DNA from: Akkermansia muciniphila | Lineage (GTDB): Bacteria > Verrucomicrobiota > Verrucomicrobiia > Limisphaerales > BJHT01 | Direction of reading: 5' to 3' | Assembly (NCBI GenBank): GCA_945861535.1 | Contig: CAMAUZ010000026.1 | Coordinates: forward strand, 1-64,000 | Length of the DNA stretch: 64,000 bases | Shown here: piece by piece, positions 43,485-52,900 of the stretch | How the letters are laid out: each line of letters opens with the position of its first letter | Position numbering within the stretch: position 1 is the stretch's first letter | Program-made: the position numbers and the translations under genes | Notes under the pieces: generated by a model | Told to the model about the DNA's origin: nothing | Databases searched by the model: none | The model's input: the letters and a program-made list of their open reading frames with translations, nothing else

Positions 43485-44810
43485 ATGTTGAACCGACGAA
43501 ATTTTCTCAAAGCGGCCGGCGTGTGCCTGCCCTTGCCGTGGCTTGAGACTCTTGCAACGGCGGCGGAGGCCAAAGCCGGTTCGTCTCCGGGCCGCGCCGT
43601 GTTTTTCATGGTCCCCAGCGGCGTGAACATGTGGCGCTGGCACCCGAAGGAATTCGGTCCCAGCTACCAGTTGAGCAGTACGCTCCAGGCCTTGGCGCCG
43701 CTGCGCAAGGAACTGACCATCTTCAGCGGGTTGGAGCACGCCAAAGGCGCCGGCGGAGGCCATTACGAAGTCGGCGTCTGGCTCACCGGAAACGAAAAGT
43801 ACAAGAGCAAGGACGGCCCGGTCGAACCCAACACCATCTCGATCGACCAGCACATCGCCCGCTCCATCGGCCACCGCACCCGCATTCCCAGCCTCGTGCT
43901 CAGCGCCCCCGGCGGCAGCGTCACCACGTCATTCGCCGCCGCCGGCGCTCCCGTCAGCGCCGAGAACAACCTCCGCCGACTCTTCGGCGAACTCTTCGGT
44001 TCGCCCGATGTGATGGCCCGGCTGCAAAACCGCTCGAGCGTCCTGGACATCGTCGGCGAACAAGCACGGGGATTGTCGAAACAGCTCAGCCGCAGCGACC
44101 GCAACCGCTTCGACGACTACCTGCAAAGCGTCCGCGACGTTGAAAGCCGGCTGCAAGGGGATCGGGAATATTTCGCGTCCCGCCCGCTGCCGATCTCCGC
44201 CAACGAGCTGCCACTTGATTCCGACCCCCAGGCCCAGCGGCAGGAATACTTCCGCACCATGCTCGACCTGGTCGCGCTGGCGCTCCGCAACGATCAGACG
44301 CGAATCGTATCGATCCTCGCCTGCGGCTCGGGCCACGAGTTCTTCGGCCAATGGCCCGAATTCGCCAACGACACCCACCATCGCGCCTCGCATGCCACCA
44401 ACTACGACCCCGAGGAACAACGTCCGCGCGATTATGCCTTGCTCGAGAACGTGGACAAATGGTTCGTCGCCCATCTCGCCCGCTTCTTGCAAACGCTTAA
44501 CGACACCCGCGAAGGCGATTCGACGCTCCTGGCGAACACCATGGTCCTCTACGGCGGCGGCATGAGCTGGACGCACAACCCGTCGAACCTGCCGATGCTG
44601 CTGGCCGGTGGCAGCCGCCTGGGACTGAAGCACGGCAGCCACCTCCGGTTCAACCCGCACAAAAATCTCAAAGGCCAACTCGACAAGGGTGTGAAGCCTG
44701 ACGAGACGACCGTGTGCGACGTGCTGCGGACCATGTCCGAGCGCCTGGGAGTCCCCGCCGAACGCTTTGGCGACAGCCGGCGAGTGGTTCGCGATTTGTT
44801 GGTTGGCTGA
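43485..44810 (+). CDS. DUF1552 family protein (copy 2)
   Basis: A 441-residue DUF1552 protein with a twin-arginine leader (MLNRRNFLKAAGVCLPLPW). Conserved parts are VFFMVPSGVNMWRWHPKEFG, TIFSGLEHAKGAGGGHYEVG and NTMVLYGGGMSWTHNPSNLP. It follows and pairs with DUF1592 copy 2. The two DUF1552 proteins in this cluster are well diverged, so the duplication of the DUF1592-DUF1552 pair is old, unlike the near-identical DUF1592 leaders. Confidence 0.9.
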   Translation: MLNRRNFLKAAGVCLPLPWLETLATAAEAKAGSSPGRAVFFMVPSGVNMWRWHPKEFGPSYQLSSTLQALAPLRKELTIFSGLEHAKGAGGGHYEVGVWLTGNEKYKSKDGPVEPNTISIDQHIARSIGHRTRIPSLVLSAPGGSVTTSFAAAGAPVSAENNLRRLFGELFGSPDVMARLQNRSSVLDIVGEQARGLSKQLSRSDRNRFDDYLQSVRDVESRLQGDREYFASRPLPISANELPLDSDPQAQRQEYFRTMLDLVALALRNDQTRIVSILACGSGHEFFGQWPEFANDTHHRASHATNYDPEEQRPRDYALLENVDKWFVAHLARFLQTLNDTREGDSTLLANTMVLYGGGMSWTHNPSNLPMLLAGGSRLGLKHGSHLRFNPHKNLKGQLDKGVKPDETTVCDVLRTMSERLGVPAERFGDSRRVVRDLLVG

Positions 44811-44877
44811 GGCGATGATGGGAGGATTGAACCTCGGAGGCCGCCGGGGAACGAGAAGGACCAATGTCAACCAAGCG

Positions 44878-45669
44878 ATGACGATGAAGGACACTCCCCG
44901 AGATCCGGTGAGCGTGTGGCGGCTGCCGCTGTTTCTGCGAAGCAGCGTTGCCTTTGTGATTTCCGCAAAGCTCGTATTTCTTGCAGTCATCATGACCGGC
45001 CCGGCTTGGTCGGCCGACCCACCGGCCGATCCGTTTGCGTCGCGCTCCGTCGCGCCGGGATGGACGCTCTCTCATTTTGGCAAGGGGGAGCAACGTCGCT
45101 TGGAAGCGCCACTGCAAGCCACTTTCATGGACGGCAAGTTCACCTTGCAGGCCGACTCGGGAATGCTGTTCTTCAAGCGTTCCGACGAGGCAGACGGGGT
45201 CGGCTTCGTGCATCAGTCGCTCGCAGGAGATGGCTCCATCACGGCCAAGGTCACCCGCTTCGACGAATTTCACGTTTGGGGTGGCGCCGGAGTGATGCTT
45301 CGCGATGAGAACAAACCGCTCGGCCTTTACCTGTGCGCGATGCTTGAGACCGTGCATTCCAAAGAACAGCCCGAAGGCGGGCATTCCATCGCCGCGTCGA
45401 TCCGCCTGCGCCGCCAAGTCAGCAGCGAGGGCTTTCGCGTGGTGCGGCCCGAGCAGGTCAAACTGCCCGTTTGGCTTAAGCTCGAGCGGCAGGGCCAGAA
45501 GTTCCGCAGTTTCTACTCGCCCGACGGCCAGGAGTGGAGGTTGCTCAAGGAGATGGAAATTCCGATGGGGCCGAAAATCTCCGCGGGCCTCACCGCTTGG
45601 AACCGCCATGGCAGGACCAAGTTCGGCACCGTTGCGTTTGAAAATGTTCAAGTCCGCAACACTCGATAA
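44878..45669 (+). CDS. DUF1349 family secreted protein
   Basis: A 263-residue secreted protein with a hydrophobic leader (KLVFLAVIMTGPAWSA) and a DUF1349-type concanavalin/jelly-roll domain. Examples are FLQADSGMLFFKRSDEAD-like strands, HVWGGAGVMLRDENKPLGLY, RLRRQVSSEGFRVV, and FYSPDGQEWRLLKEMEIPMG. DUF1349 domains bind or trim carbohydrates. It follows DUF1552 copy 2 with a short gap and probably belongs to the same unit. The start at 44878 is chosen close to the leader; ATG codons at 44815 and 44818 are alternatives. Confidence 0.8.
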   Translation: MTMKDTPRDPVSVWRLPLFLRSSVAFVISAKLVFLAVIMTGPAWSADPPADPFASRSVAPGWTLSHFGKGEQRRLEAPLQATFMDGKFTLQADSGMLFFKRSDEADGVGFVHQSLAGDGSITAKVTRFDEFHVWGGAGVMLRDENKPLGLYLCAMLETVHSKEQPEGGHSIAASIRLRRQVSSEGFRVVRPEQVKLPVWLKLERQGQKFRSFYSPDGQEWRLLKEMEIPMGPKISAGLTAWNRHGRTKFGTVAFENVQVRNTR

Positions 45670-45702
45670 AAACTACCAACCAACTTGAGGAGCATCACGA
45701 CC

Positions 45703-46626
45703 ATGATAGGAAACACCACGCTTCCCTTCCTTTGCATTCTGGCGCTGGCGTATGGCAGCGCGCTGCCCGTTTTGGCCCAGAAGCAGAGCAAGCCAGCGCC
45801 GCCGACGCCGGAGGAGGAGTTTCGGGCGATCGGAGGAAAATGGCATCTGCTCCTGGCCCACGAGGCGGACGCGAATCTGACCGATCGGCCGGAGCACAAG
45901 AATTCCTCGGTGACCATCAGCGACCAGCAGTTCCAATGGAGTTCTGCCAACGGCAAGACGCTGTTCTCGGCAGCCTGCAACTGGAAGCACGTTGGCAAGC
46001 CGCCGTGGGAAGTTGAGCTGAGGCCGGCCAACGACGCCAAAGATCCTGCTGCGTTTCCAGGAATCGCCGTGCTTTACGACAAGGACATTCTGAAAATCTC
46101 CTGGCGACGGAAAAGCCTGGACAAGGGCCGCACACCCACCTTCAACGGCAATAAGGAACACACCTTCCTGCTGCTGGCCCGCAAGCCCCCCACGAAACCA
46201 TCTGGCAAGGCGAACCTGACCGGCAAATGGCAGATGCTTACGGCGCTCGACGACGCATTCGACAAGCTGGGTTCCGGCCGTACCGCCGCCGTGGCGATCT
46301 TCGAGTCCGATTCGTTCGCCTGGAAGGGCGGGACCAACGACAAGGGATCGAGGTACGCCGGCGGCTACAAACTCGATCGGTCAGCTCAGCCGACGCGCAT
46401 CAAGTTCAACGTCACCTTCCCGCCGCCGGGCAGCGGCGCGACGCCCACGCCCAAGGACGGATTGGTGCCGGGCATTCTCGAATTCCTGGACGACGACACC
46501 TTGCGGTTGTGTTACCGGGAAAGCGGCTGGAAGAACACCGACCCGCCGGAAGCCCGTCGTTACCCCGAGGGATTTTATTCCGACGGCGATATGAACCTGT
46601 GGATTCTCCGACGGAGCGGTCCGTAA
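45703..46626 (+). CDS. TIGR03067-like secreted protein (copy 1)
   Basis: A 307-residue protein with a signal peptide (PFLCILALAYGSALPVLAQ) and a C-terminal beta-barrel-like domain of the planctomycete TIGR03067 type. Its markers are YKLDRSAQPTRIKFNVTFPP, GLVPGILEFLDDDTLRLCYR and the final MNLWILRRSG. The N-terminal half is a weaker, related repeat (FRAIGGKWHLLLAHEADANL to GIAVLYDKDILKISWRR). A GAGGAG site precedes the ATG at 45703. Function unknown. It is followed by a second family member. Confidence 0.75.
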   Translation: MIGNTTLPFLCILALAYGSALPVLAQKQSKPAPPTPEEEFRAIGGKWHLLLAHEADANLTDRPEHKNSSVTISDQQFQWSSANGKTLFSAACNWKHVGKPPWEVELRPANDAKDPAAFPGIAVLYDKDILKISWRRKSLDKGRTPTFNGNKEHTFLLLARKPPTKPSGKANLTGKWQMLTALDDAFDKLGSGRTAAVAIFESDSFAWKGGTNDKGSRYAGGYKLDRSAQPTRIKFNVTFPPPGSGATPTPKDGLVPGILEFLDDDTLRLCYRESGWKNTDPPEARRYPEGFYSDGDMNLWILRRSGP

Positions 46627-46687
46627 CTCGTAACTCTGGAGACACGAATCTGTGCGGCTTGCGAAATTGCGAAATGGAGATTCAGGA

Positions 46688-47623
46688 ATGAACTGCCGGG
46701 TGGGGGTCATCGCGTGCCTGTTCCTGTGCGTGGCTGTGGCCTTACCCGCCGTCGATACCGTGCCTGCCTTCACGATAGAGGCGCAGGGCAACTGGTACAT
46801 GCTCGCCGCGCACCAGAGCAACCGGAACATCGCCCTCGGGTCGCGGGTCGGGTCGCGGGTTGCGGTCGCGGCCGACGGCGTGGTCTGGCACGACCCGGAG
46901 AAGGTTGCCCCGCCGCTCGTGAGTGCGAAGTGCGCCCGGGGCGCAGCCGATCCCGCGAAGAAGCAGGCCGATCCCAACGAGTTAACCAGTGTCGTGACCG
47001 GCAGCCTCTGCCCGAAGCAAGGCGCGAAACTCGCGGCCCGCTGGCGGATCACGGACAACGACGTCTTGCTGTTGCTTGTCCAGGTCGCTGAGTTCACGGG
47101 CAACCGCAACGGCACCTACAGCGGCGCGGCCTCGGCCGACGTGCTTCTCATCTGCCAGCGAAAGCCGGTGCCCCCGGCGCAGAAACCCGATGCCGCGGCC
47201 GACGCGCAGCGGTTGGTCGGCCAGTGGGTGGTGCTCGGCGAACTTGACGACGCGAACTGCGCCCGCACCCGCCCGCAGGGGAACGTCGCGTTCACGGCCG
47301 CCGAATTCTTCAAGCGTGGCACGCTCAAGTCGGACGCAAAGCCGAGCATGGACGGCACCTGGAAGCTGGTTGAGACGACGACGGAGCGAGGCCGGATCGA
47401 TCTTGGGTTCCGCAGGGGCATCGAGGGGAATCAAGGCCGTTCGCCCAGTCTGTTTACGTTTTTCGGCGACGACCTGTTGATGGTCGTCTATCCGGAGGGC
47501 GGCTGGGCGAAAGACGCCGTGGCGAACCAGGAACTGCGCAAGGCACCCGAGCACTTCGGCTCCGACGGCAACCGCAACATGTGGATCCTGCGGCGCGTGA
47601 CTCTCACCGACCGCGGGCAATAA
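46688..47623 (+). CDS. TIGR03067-like secreted protein (copy 2)
   Basis: A 311-residue paralogue of the preceding gene. Leader MNCRVGVIACLFLCVAVALP, a first module (EAQGNWYMLAAHQSNRNIAL) and a second module ending FFGDDLLMVVYPEGGWAKD and RNMWILRRVTL show the same two-part layout. It ends the long plus-strand series of secreted proteins. The sequence after its stop switches abruptly to gene remnants, marking the edge of the cluster. Confidence 0.7.
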   Translation: MNCRVGVIACLFLCVAVALPAVDTVPAFTIEAQGNWYMLAAHQSNRNIALGSRVGSRVAVAADGVVWHDPEKVAPPLVSAKCARGAADPAKKQADPNELTSVVTGSLCPKQGAKLAARWRITDNDVLLLLVQVAEFTGNRNGTYSGAASADVLLICQRKPVPPAQKPDAAADAQRLVGQWVVLGELDDANCARTRPQGNVAFTAAEFFKRGTLKSDAKPSMDGTWKLVETTTERGRIDLGFRRGIEGNQGRSPSLFTFFGDDLLMVVYPEGGWAKDAVANQELRKAPEHFGSDGNRNMWILRRVTLTDRGQ

Positions 47624-47697
47624 CGGGATCGTCGCCGCCGCCGTCGCCGGATTTCTTTCGCTCGGTGACAGAGGAAGGAACATGTCTGACGACAGCC

Positions 47698-47829
47698 GGC
47701 AAGCTCATCGGCGGGAACGATCTGCTTATTGCCGCGATCGCGCTGACGCATGGCCTGCCGGTGGTGACCCACAATTGCGGTGAGTCCAAGCGGGTTCCCA
47801 GTCTGCGCGTGGACGACTGGTCGGAATAA
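47698..47829 (+). pseudogene. PIN-domain (VapC-type) toxin remnant
   Basis: The frame reads GKLIGGNDLLIAAIALTHGL, then PVVTHNCGESKRVPSLRVDD, and stops. This is the C-terminal third of a VapC-like PIN ribonuclease, including the conserved GGNDLLIAA and VTHN positions. The N-terminal acidic residues and any VapB partner are missing. It shows that a toxin-antitoxin module once lay here. Confidence 0.75.
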
Positions 47830-47976
47830 CGAAGCGAAGTGGTCCGCGCATTCCGCTCTGACCGGTGGCGAGGAGCCGCTTCCGAACCGACAGGGAGAGC
47901 TTGAAATCGATTGGGACCAGTACCAGATGGGCACCGGCCAAGCTGCCTCTTGTTTCACCCTGTCCCGCTTCCCTCC

Positions 47977-48135
47977 GCGGTCAAACAGGTCATTTACCGG
48001 CGGCTGCATGAAGTGCTGACGGGGAAGGATCAGGGCGGGGCGTTCGCGCATCTGTCGGCCGCCGAGCGCCGGAACATCCGGGAGATTTTGCAGGGGACGA
48101 AGGCGGATTTGCCGGGGTATTGGCGGAAGGAGTAG
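47977..48135 (+). pseudogene. 159-bp gene-end repeat, copy B
   Basis: An isolated copy of the 3' end of the cytochrome-like gene (copy A, 34024-34182), reading AVKQVIYRRLHEVLTGKDQG to its stop with no internal break. It is followed, as copy A is, by an AAAGCTC/AAAGTTC heptamer run (48141-48180). The rest of the gene is not present. Between the PIN remnant and this copy (47830-47976) I see nothing. Confidence 0.7.
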
Positions 48136-48309
48136 CGCGGGGGCAAAGCTCAAAGCTTAAAGTTCAAAACTCAAAATTTGCGGTCGAGGTTCAAAGCTTG
48201 GTCTGAATTCGGAGGGAGATTTTGCCGGGCGGGCCGGTTGCTGATCGTGCCCAAGAAACCGTGCTAGCATACTTTACGTTTGGTAAGACTTTACGCATAC
48301 TGCGGTAGC

Positions 48310-49443
48310 ATGTTTGGAAGACCATTCTGGATGAACAGGTTAGAAGAAGCCTGGCGGCAGGCTCCCATCGTCTGGCTGTGTGGCGTCCGTCGCTGCGGCA
48401 AGACCACGTTGGCGGAGAGCTTGGGCGCGGACCGGGCCAGCTACCTCAATTGTGACCTGCCGCAGTCGGAGGAGATGGTCCGCGACCCGCTGATTTTCTA
48501 CCGGTCCTGCACGAAACCCGTGGTGGTCTTCGACGAAGTCCACCAACTCAGCGACCCCAGCCGGGTGCTCAAGATCGGGGCTGACACCTTCCCGCACCTC
48601 AAGATTCTCGCCACCGGCTCCTCGACGTTGGCTGCCAGCAAGAAGTTCCGCGACACCCTCACCGGCCGCAAACGCGTCGTTCATCTCGTCCCGGTAACAT
48701 GGGGTGAACTCCCTGCCTTCGGAAACGTTCCCATCCAGAAGCGTCTCTTCCACGGCGGCCTCCCGCCGGCGCTGCTGGCCGACTCCAAGCCGCCCGCTTT
48801 CTACCGCGAGTGGATGGACTCTTTCTTCGCGCGCGACATCCACCGCCTGTTCGAGTTCCGGGACATGAACCGTTTCAACGCCCTGTTCGAATATCTCCTG
48901 CGGCAGAGCGGCGGCCAGTTCGAGGTGACCAAGACCGCCACCGCCGTCGGTGTCACGCGCCCCACCGTCGAAAGCCATCTCCGCGCCCTCGAAACCACCC
49001 ATGCCGTTACGATCGTGCGTCCCTTCCACGGCAGCGGGCAAAACGAGATCGTCAAGCAACCCAAGGTTTACGGCTTCGACACCGGCTTCGTCAGCCACGC
49101 GCGCGGCTGGGATCCCCTCCGCCAGGAAGACCTCGGCCCGCTTTGGGAACACTTCGTCTTGGAACACCTGCAGGCCCATTTCCCGGACACCACCATCCGC
49201 TACTGGCGGGACAAGGCCGGGCGCGAAGTGGATTTCGTCCTCGCCCGCCGCCGCGACGAAGTGGACACCATCGAGTGCAAGTGGGACCCGCGCTCGTTCG
49301 ACAGCACCGCGTTGCAAGTCTTCCGCAGCTACTATCCCAAGGGCCGCAACTTCCTCGTCAGCCCCTCCTCCGCCCCCGGATACCTCAAAGCGTTCGGCAA
49401 CCTCGAAGTCCGCGTCTGCACTCCCTCGGAACTTCACCCGTAA
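48310..49443 (+). CDS. AAA_14/DUF4143 ATPase
   Basis: A 377-residue protein of the ATP-binding AAA_14 plus DUF4143 family. Walker A is GVRRCGKTT at 25-33, Walker B VVVFDEVH at 71-78, and a sensor-like ILATGSST follows. The C-terminal DUF4143 half contains a winged-helix-like part (FEVTKTATAVGVTRPTVESH). It ends in a nuclease-fold segment (GREVDFVLARRRDEVDTIEC). Such genes are common in accessory DNA of bacteria and archaea; function is unproven and defence or regulation has been suggested. It stands alone and is flanked by direct 159-bp repeats (copies B and C), consistent with acquisition or rearrangement as a unit. The ATG at 48310 is preferred to a TTG at 48280. Confidence 0.88.
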   Translation: MFGRPFWMNRLEEAWRQAPIVWLCGVRRCGKTTLAESLGADRASYLNCDLPQSEEMVRDPLIFYRSCTKPVVVFDEVHQLSDPSRVLKIGADTFPHLKILATGSSTLAASKKFRDTLTGRKRVVHLVPVTWGELPAFGNVPIQKRLFHGGLPPALLADSKPPAFYREWMDSFFARDIHRLFEFRDMNRFNALFEYLLRQSGGQFEVTKTATAVGVTRPTVESHLRALETTHAVTIVRPFHGSGQNEIVKQPKVYGFDTGFVSHARGWDPLRQEDLGPLWEHFVLEHLQAHFPDTTIRYWRDKAGREVDFVLARRRDEVDTIECKWDPRSFDSTALQVFRSYYPKGRNFLVSPSSAPGYLKAFGNLEVRVCTPSELHP

Positions 49444-49576
49444 CCCTGTCTCTCGCCCTCACCAACGCCGTCCGGCCCGCCGCCCACCGCTCCCGGCCCG
49501 CTAATGACTGGTCACTGCATACTGGCCGCGCCTTCTGATGCCTCGGGACCTCACGTCCGATTGCACGCTCCCACCG

Positions 49577-49735
49577 GCGGTCAAGCAGGTCATTTACCGG
49601 CGGTTGCATGACGTGCTGACGGGGAAGGATCTGGGCGGGGCCGTCGCGCATCTGTCCACCGCCTAGCGCCGGAACACCCGGGAAATCTTGCAGGAGACGA
49701 AGGCGGATTTGCCGGGGTATTGGAGGCAGCGGTAG
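49577..49735 (+). pseudogene. 159-bp gene-end repeat, copy C
   Basis: A third copy of the cytochrome-like gene end, reading AVKQVIYRRLHDVLTGKDLG, with an in-frame TAG at about codon 30 and several substitutions. It is clearly non-functional. The remainder of the gap, 49444-49576 and 49736-49924, contains no gene that I can see. Confidence 0.75.
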
Positions 49736-49924
49736 CGGTGGCGGAGCGGGGTGGACGGATGGGCGGGGCGGTTTCAGTGAAAGTGGTCTGGAATCAGGGA
49801 CGCTCTGCTTTTGTCGGAGGTCGGCGTCTGCGCAGGAGCAACGTGGGGCGGTGATCGACTTCGCGCGCTGGCGGGCGCGGAAAGGCTTTTCGTTTGGGCG
49901 GGCGCGTTTTAGCGTCGCCGCATC

Positions 49925-52900
49925 ATGCCCAACGAGTTGAAAGAGGATTTGCGCCAGATGATCGCCGACAAAAAGGTGGTGATGGTCGTCGGCTCCGGGG
50001 TTTCCATCGCGGCGACGAAGAATGCCCCGGCGGCGTCGTGGGGCGGTTTGTTGCAACTGGGGGTGGAGCGATGCCGCGAGCTAAATTCCCAACTGGACGA
50101 GGCCTGGGCGCAGGGGATGCGGAAACAAATCGCTTCGGGTGACCTCGTTGAGATGCTCCTTGCCGCCGAGAATATTTCCTGCCGGTTGGGCGCTCCCGAG
50201 GAGGGCGAGTTTCGGCGGTGGCTTCGCGAGACGGTGGGGGCGCTCAAGGTCCGCGACTCTGGCGTGCTCGAAGCACTGCGGGATCTGCGCGTGCCGCTGG
50301 GGACCACCAACTACGATCACCTGCTTTCGCAAGTCATTCGCCGGCCGCCGGTGACATGGCGCGATCAGGCGGAGGTTTCACGCCTCTTGCGGGGCGAGTC
50401 CGAATCCATCCTCCATTTGCACGGGCAGTGGGCGCAGCCCGAGTCGGTCGTGCTGGGCACGGTTTCTTACGAGGCGATTCGGCGGGACGCCCATGCGCAA
50501 GCAGCCTTTCGGACGGAGGCCATGACCAGGAACCTGGTGTTCGTCGGCTGTGGCGAAGGCTTGTCGGACCCCGATTTTCAGCCCTTTTTCGCGTGGCTGC
50601 GGGAGGTGGGCAAGAAGCACGAGGCGCGGCATTACCGCCTGATTGCAGATGACGAACTGGCGAAGGTCCGCCAGCAGCGATCGCCGGAGCGGCTCCGGCT
50701 CCTGTCGTATGGGAGCGACCACACGGCCCTGGCGGGTTTCCTTGCGGAGCTTGCGCCGCGCGCCCGTGCCCGCGCGACGGCCGGACGGTCCAAGGTTGCG
50801 GTGGGGAAATCTGGTCGCGCCGCTTCCCCAACGCTGTCCCCCGCCATCCTGGCCTATCTGCAGCGGCTGGAAACGGCCACGGCGCGACTTCAGCTCGTGG
50901 GCATCGGACGTGGCCTGCAGATCGAGCTTCCTATCGAACAGGCCTACATCCCGCTCAATGTCCTCGCCCAAGGCGGGCTGGCGGATGGACAGCCGGATCA
51001 CCTTGATCCAAAAAAGCTGGCCGCTGGTCGGCGCGAGGACTCGCCGGTCGAACTGGCCCAGGTTTTCGAGTATGCCGCCCGGCGCGGGCATCGCGGCGTG
51101 GTCCTGCTCGGGGATCCCGGCGCGGGGAAGACCACCGGCGCGCGCCAGTTCTGCTGGCGGGTGCTGCAGGCCCCGATGGCCGCGAGGACAGCCCTCGGGT
51201 TGCCGGGTGATGTCATCCCTGTTTTTCTACGCCTGCGCCACCTCAAGGCCGAGCACACCAGCCTCAAGGCGTTCATCTGCGAGAGCGTGGCCGCGCCGTC
51301 CGCGCCGGACGATCTGGCCCAGCCCGGTCCGGACTTGTGGGACCGCCGGGAACACGTCCTGTGGGTGTTCGACGGCCTGGATGAAGTCGTGGACGAGGCT
51401 CTGCGCATCCGCGTGGCGGGCTGGATTCAGCGGGCGCTGACGGAGCGGCCGCGCGACTATTTTCTGGTGACCAGCCGCTATCAGGGCCAGGTGAATCTCG
51501 GGGCGTCCTTCTGTCTGTTCCAGGTGCGGCCGTTGGAAGGGGGGCAGGTCGCGGCGTTTGTGTCCCACTGGTATCGCGCCGTGTTTCGCTGCCTGCACGA
51601 CTCTGGCGCGGGGGTCGAACGGCAGGCCGACCAGCAGAGCCGGTCGCTGATCGCGATTCTCGACCAATCTGACTACCGGGTGGGCAGTTTGCGCGCGCTG
51701 CGGGCCAATCCGCTGATGCTGACGATCATCTGCGTCGTGCATCACGAGGACAAAAACCTGCCCCACCGGCGGGCGGACCTCTATGCGCGCTGTGTGCGCG
51801 TGCTGGTCGAGCATTGGCGGCGCGAGCTGCGCGAGACTGCGGGGCTGGCGCACTTCAACGCCGGGGCGGCGGAGAGCGTGCTCGCCAAGGTGGCGTGGTG
51901 GTTGCACGGCACGGAAAATCGCGCGACGGCCACGGTCGCCGCCTTGGGCACCGTGGCGGGCCGGGCGCTGGCCGGCATGTCTGCGAACGCGGGGCTGGGC
52001 CGGGACGGCGGGCGTTTCATCGCCCGGATGCGGGACGAGAGCGGGATTCTCGCGTGGCACGGCGATGGCCAGACCGGTTTTCTGCATCTCACCTTTCAGG
52101 AGTATCTGGCCGGAGATCATGCGCATCGCGAAGGGCGCGAGGCGGAGTTGGTGCGGAACTTTGGCAGCAAATGGTGGCGCGAGGTGACCCTCATCGCCGT
52201 GGCGCTGGGTTCGGAGGTGTTTGCCCATCGGTTCTTCAAGGCGCTGCTGCGGACGCCGGCGCTGGGGACCGAGCGGGAGCTGTTCGAATTGTGCCTGAAG
52301 GAGGCCCAGCACAAGGTGCTCCAGCCGTTCCTCGCCGAACTGCGCGCGCCGCAGGCCACGGCGGCCCGGCAGCTCGCGATTCTGCGCCTGCTGACCGATC
52401 AGGATCAGCCCGGTCTGTTGCAGGTGTGTCGGAAGCTGGCGGACGGGCGAAATGACGAGGTGGCCGCGCTGGCCCGGGAAATTCTCCAGCGGGCGACCGG
52501 TGAGACGCAGCCCGCGGCTGCGCCCCGGGTCGTGGTGGGTGGCGAGACCTTCGTCGATCCCCGGACCGGGATTGCCTTTGTCGGGATTCCGGCGGGGGAG
52601 TTTGCGATGGGGTCGGCGAAGGGTGGCTATGATGATGAACGGCCGATGCATCAAGTGCGGATTTCATCGGGCTTTTTGCTCGGGAAGTACCCGGTGACCA
52701 ACGCGGAATATCAGCGGTATCTGGAGGCCAACCCGAAGGCCAAACCACCGGGCGAATGGACGAACAGCCAGTTCAATGAACCACAGCAGCCGGTGGTGGG
52801 CGTTTCGTGGCATGACGCGCAGAAGTTTTGTCAGTGGGCGGGTTGCCGGCTGCCGACGGAGGCGGAGTGGGAATACGCGTGCCGGGCGAAATCGCGCGGC

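Noticed and set aside
47911-48135. Small intact gene containing copy B of the 159-bp repeat
   Set aside because: The frame upstream of the repeat has no similarity to the parent gene and no ribosome-binding site; the match is only to the gene end, so I treat it as a remnant.
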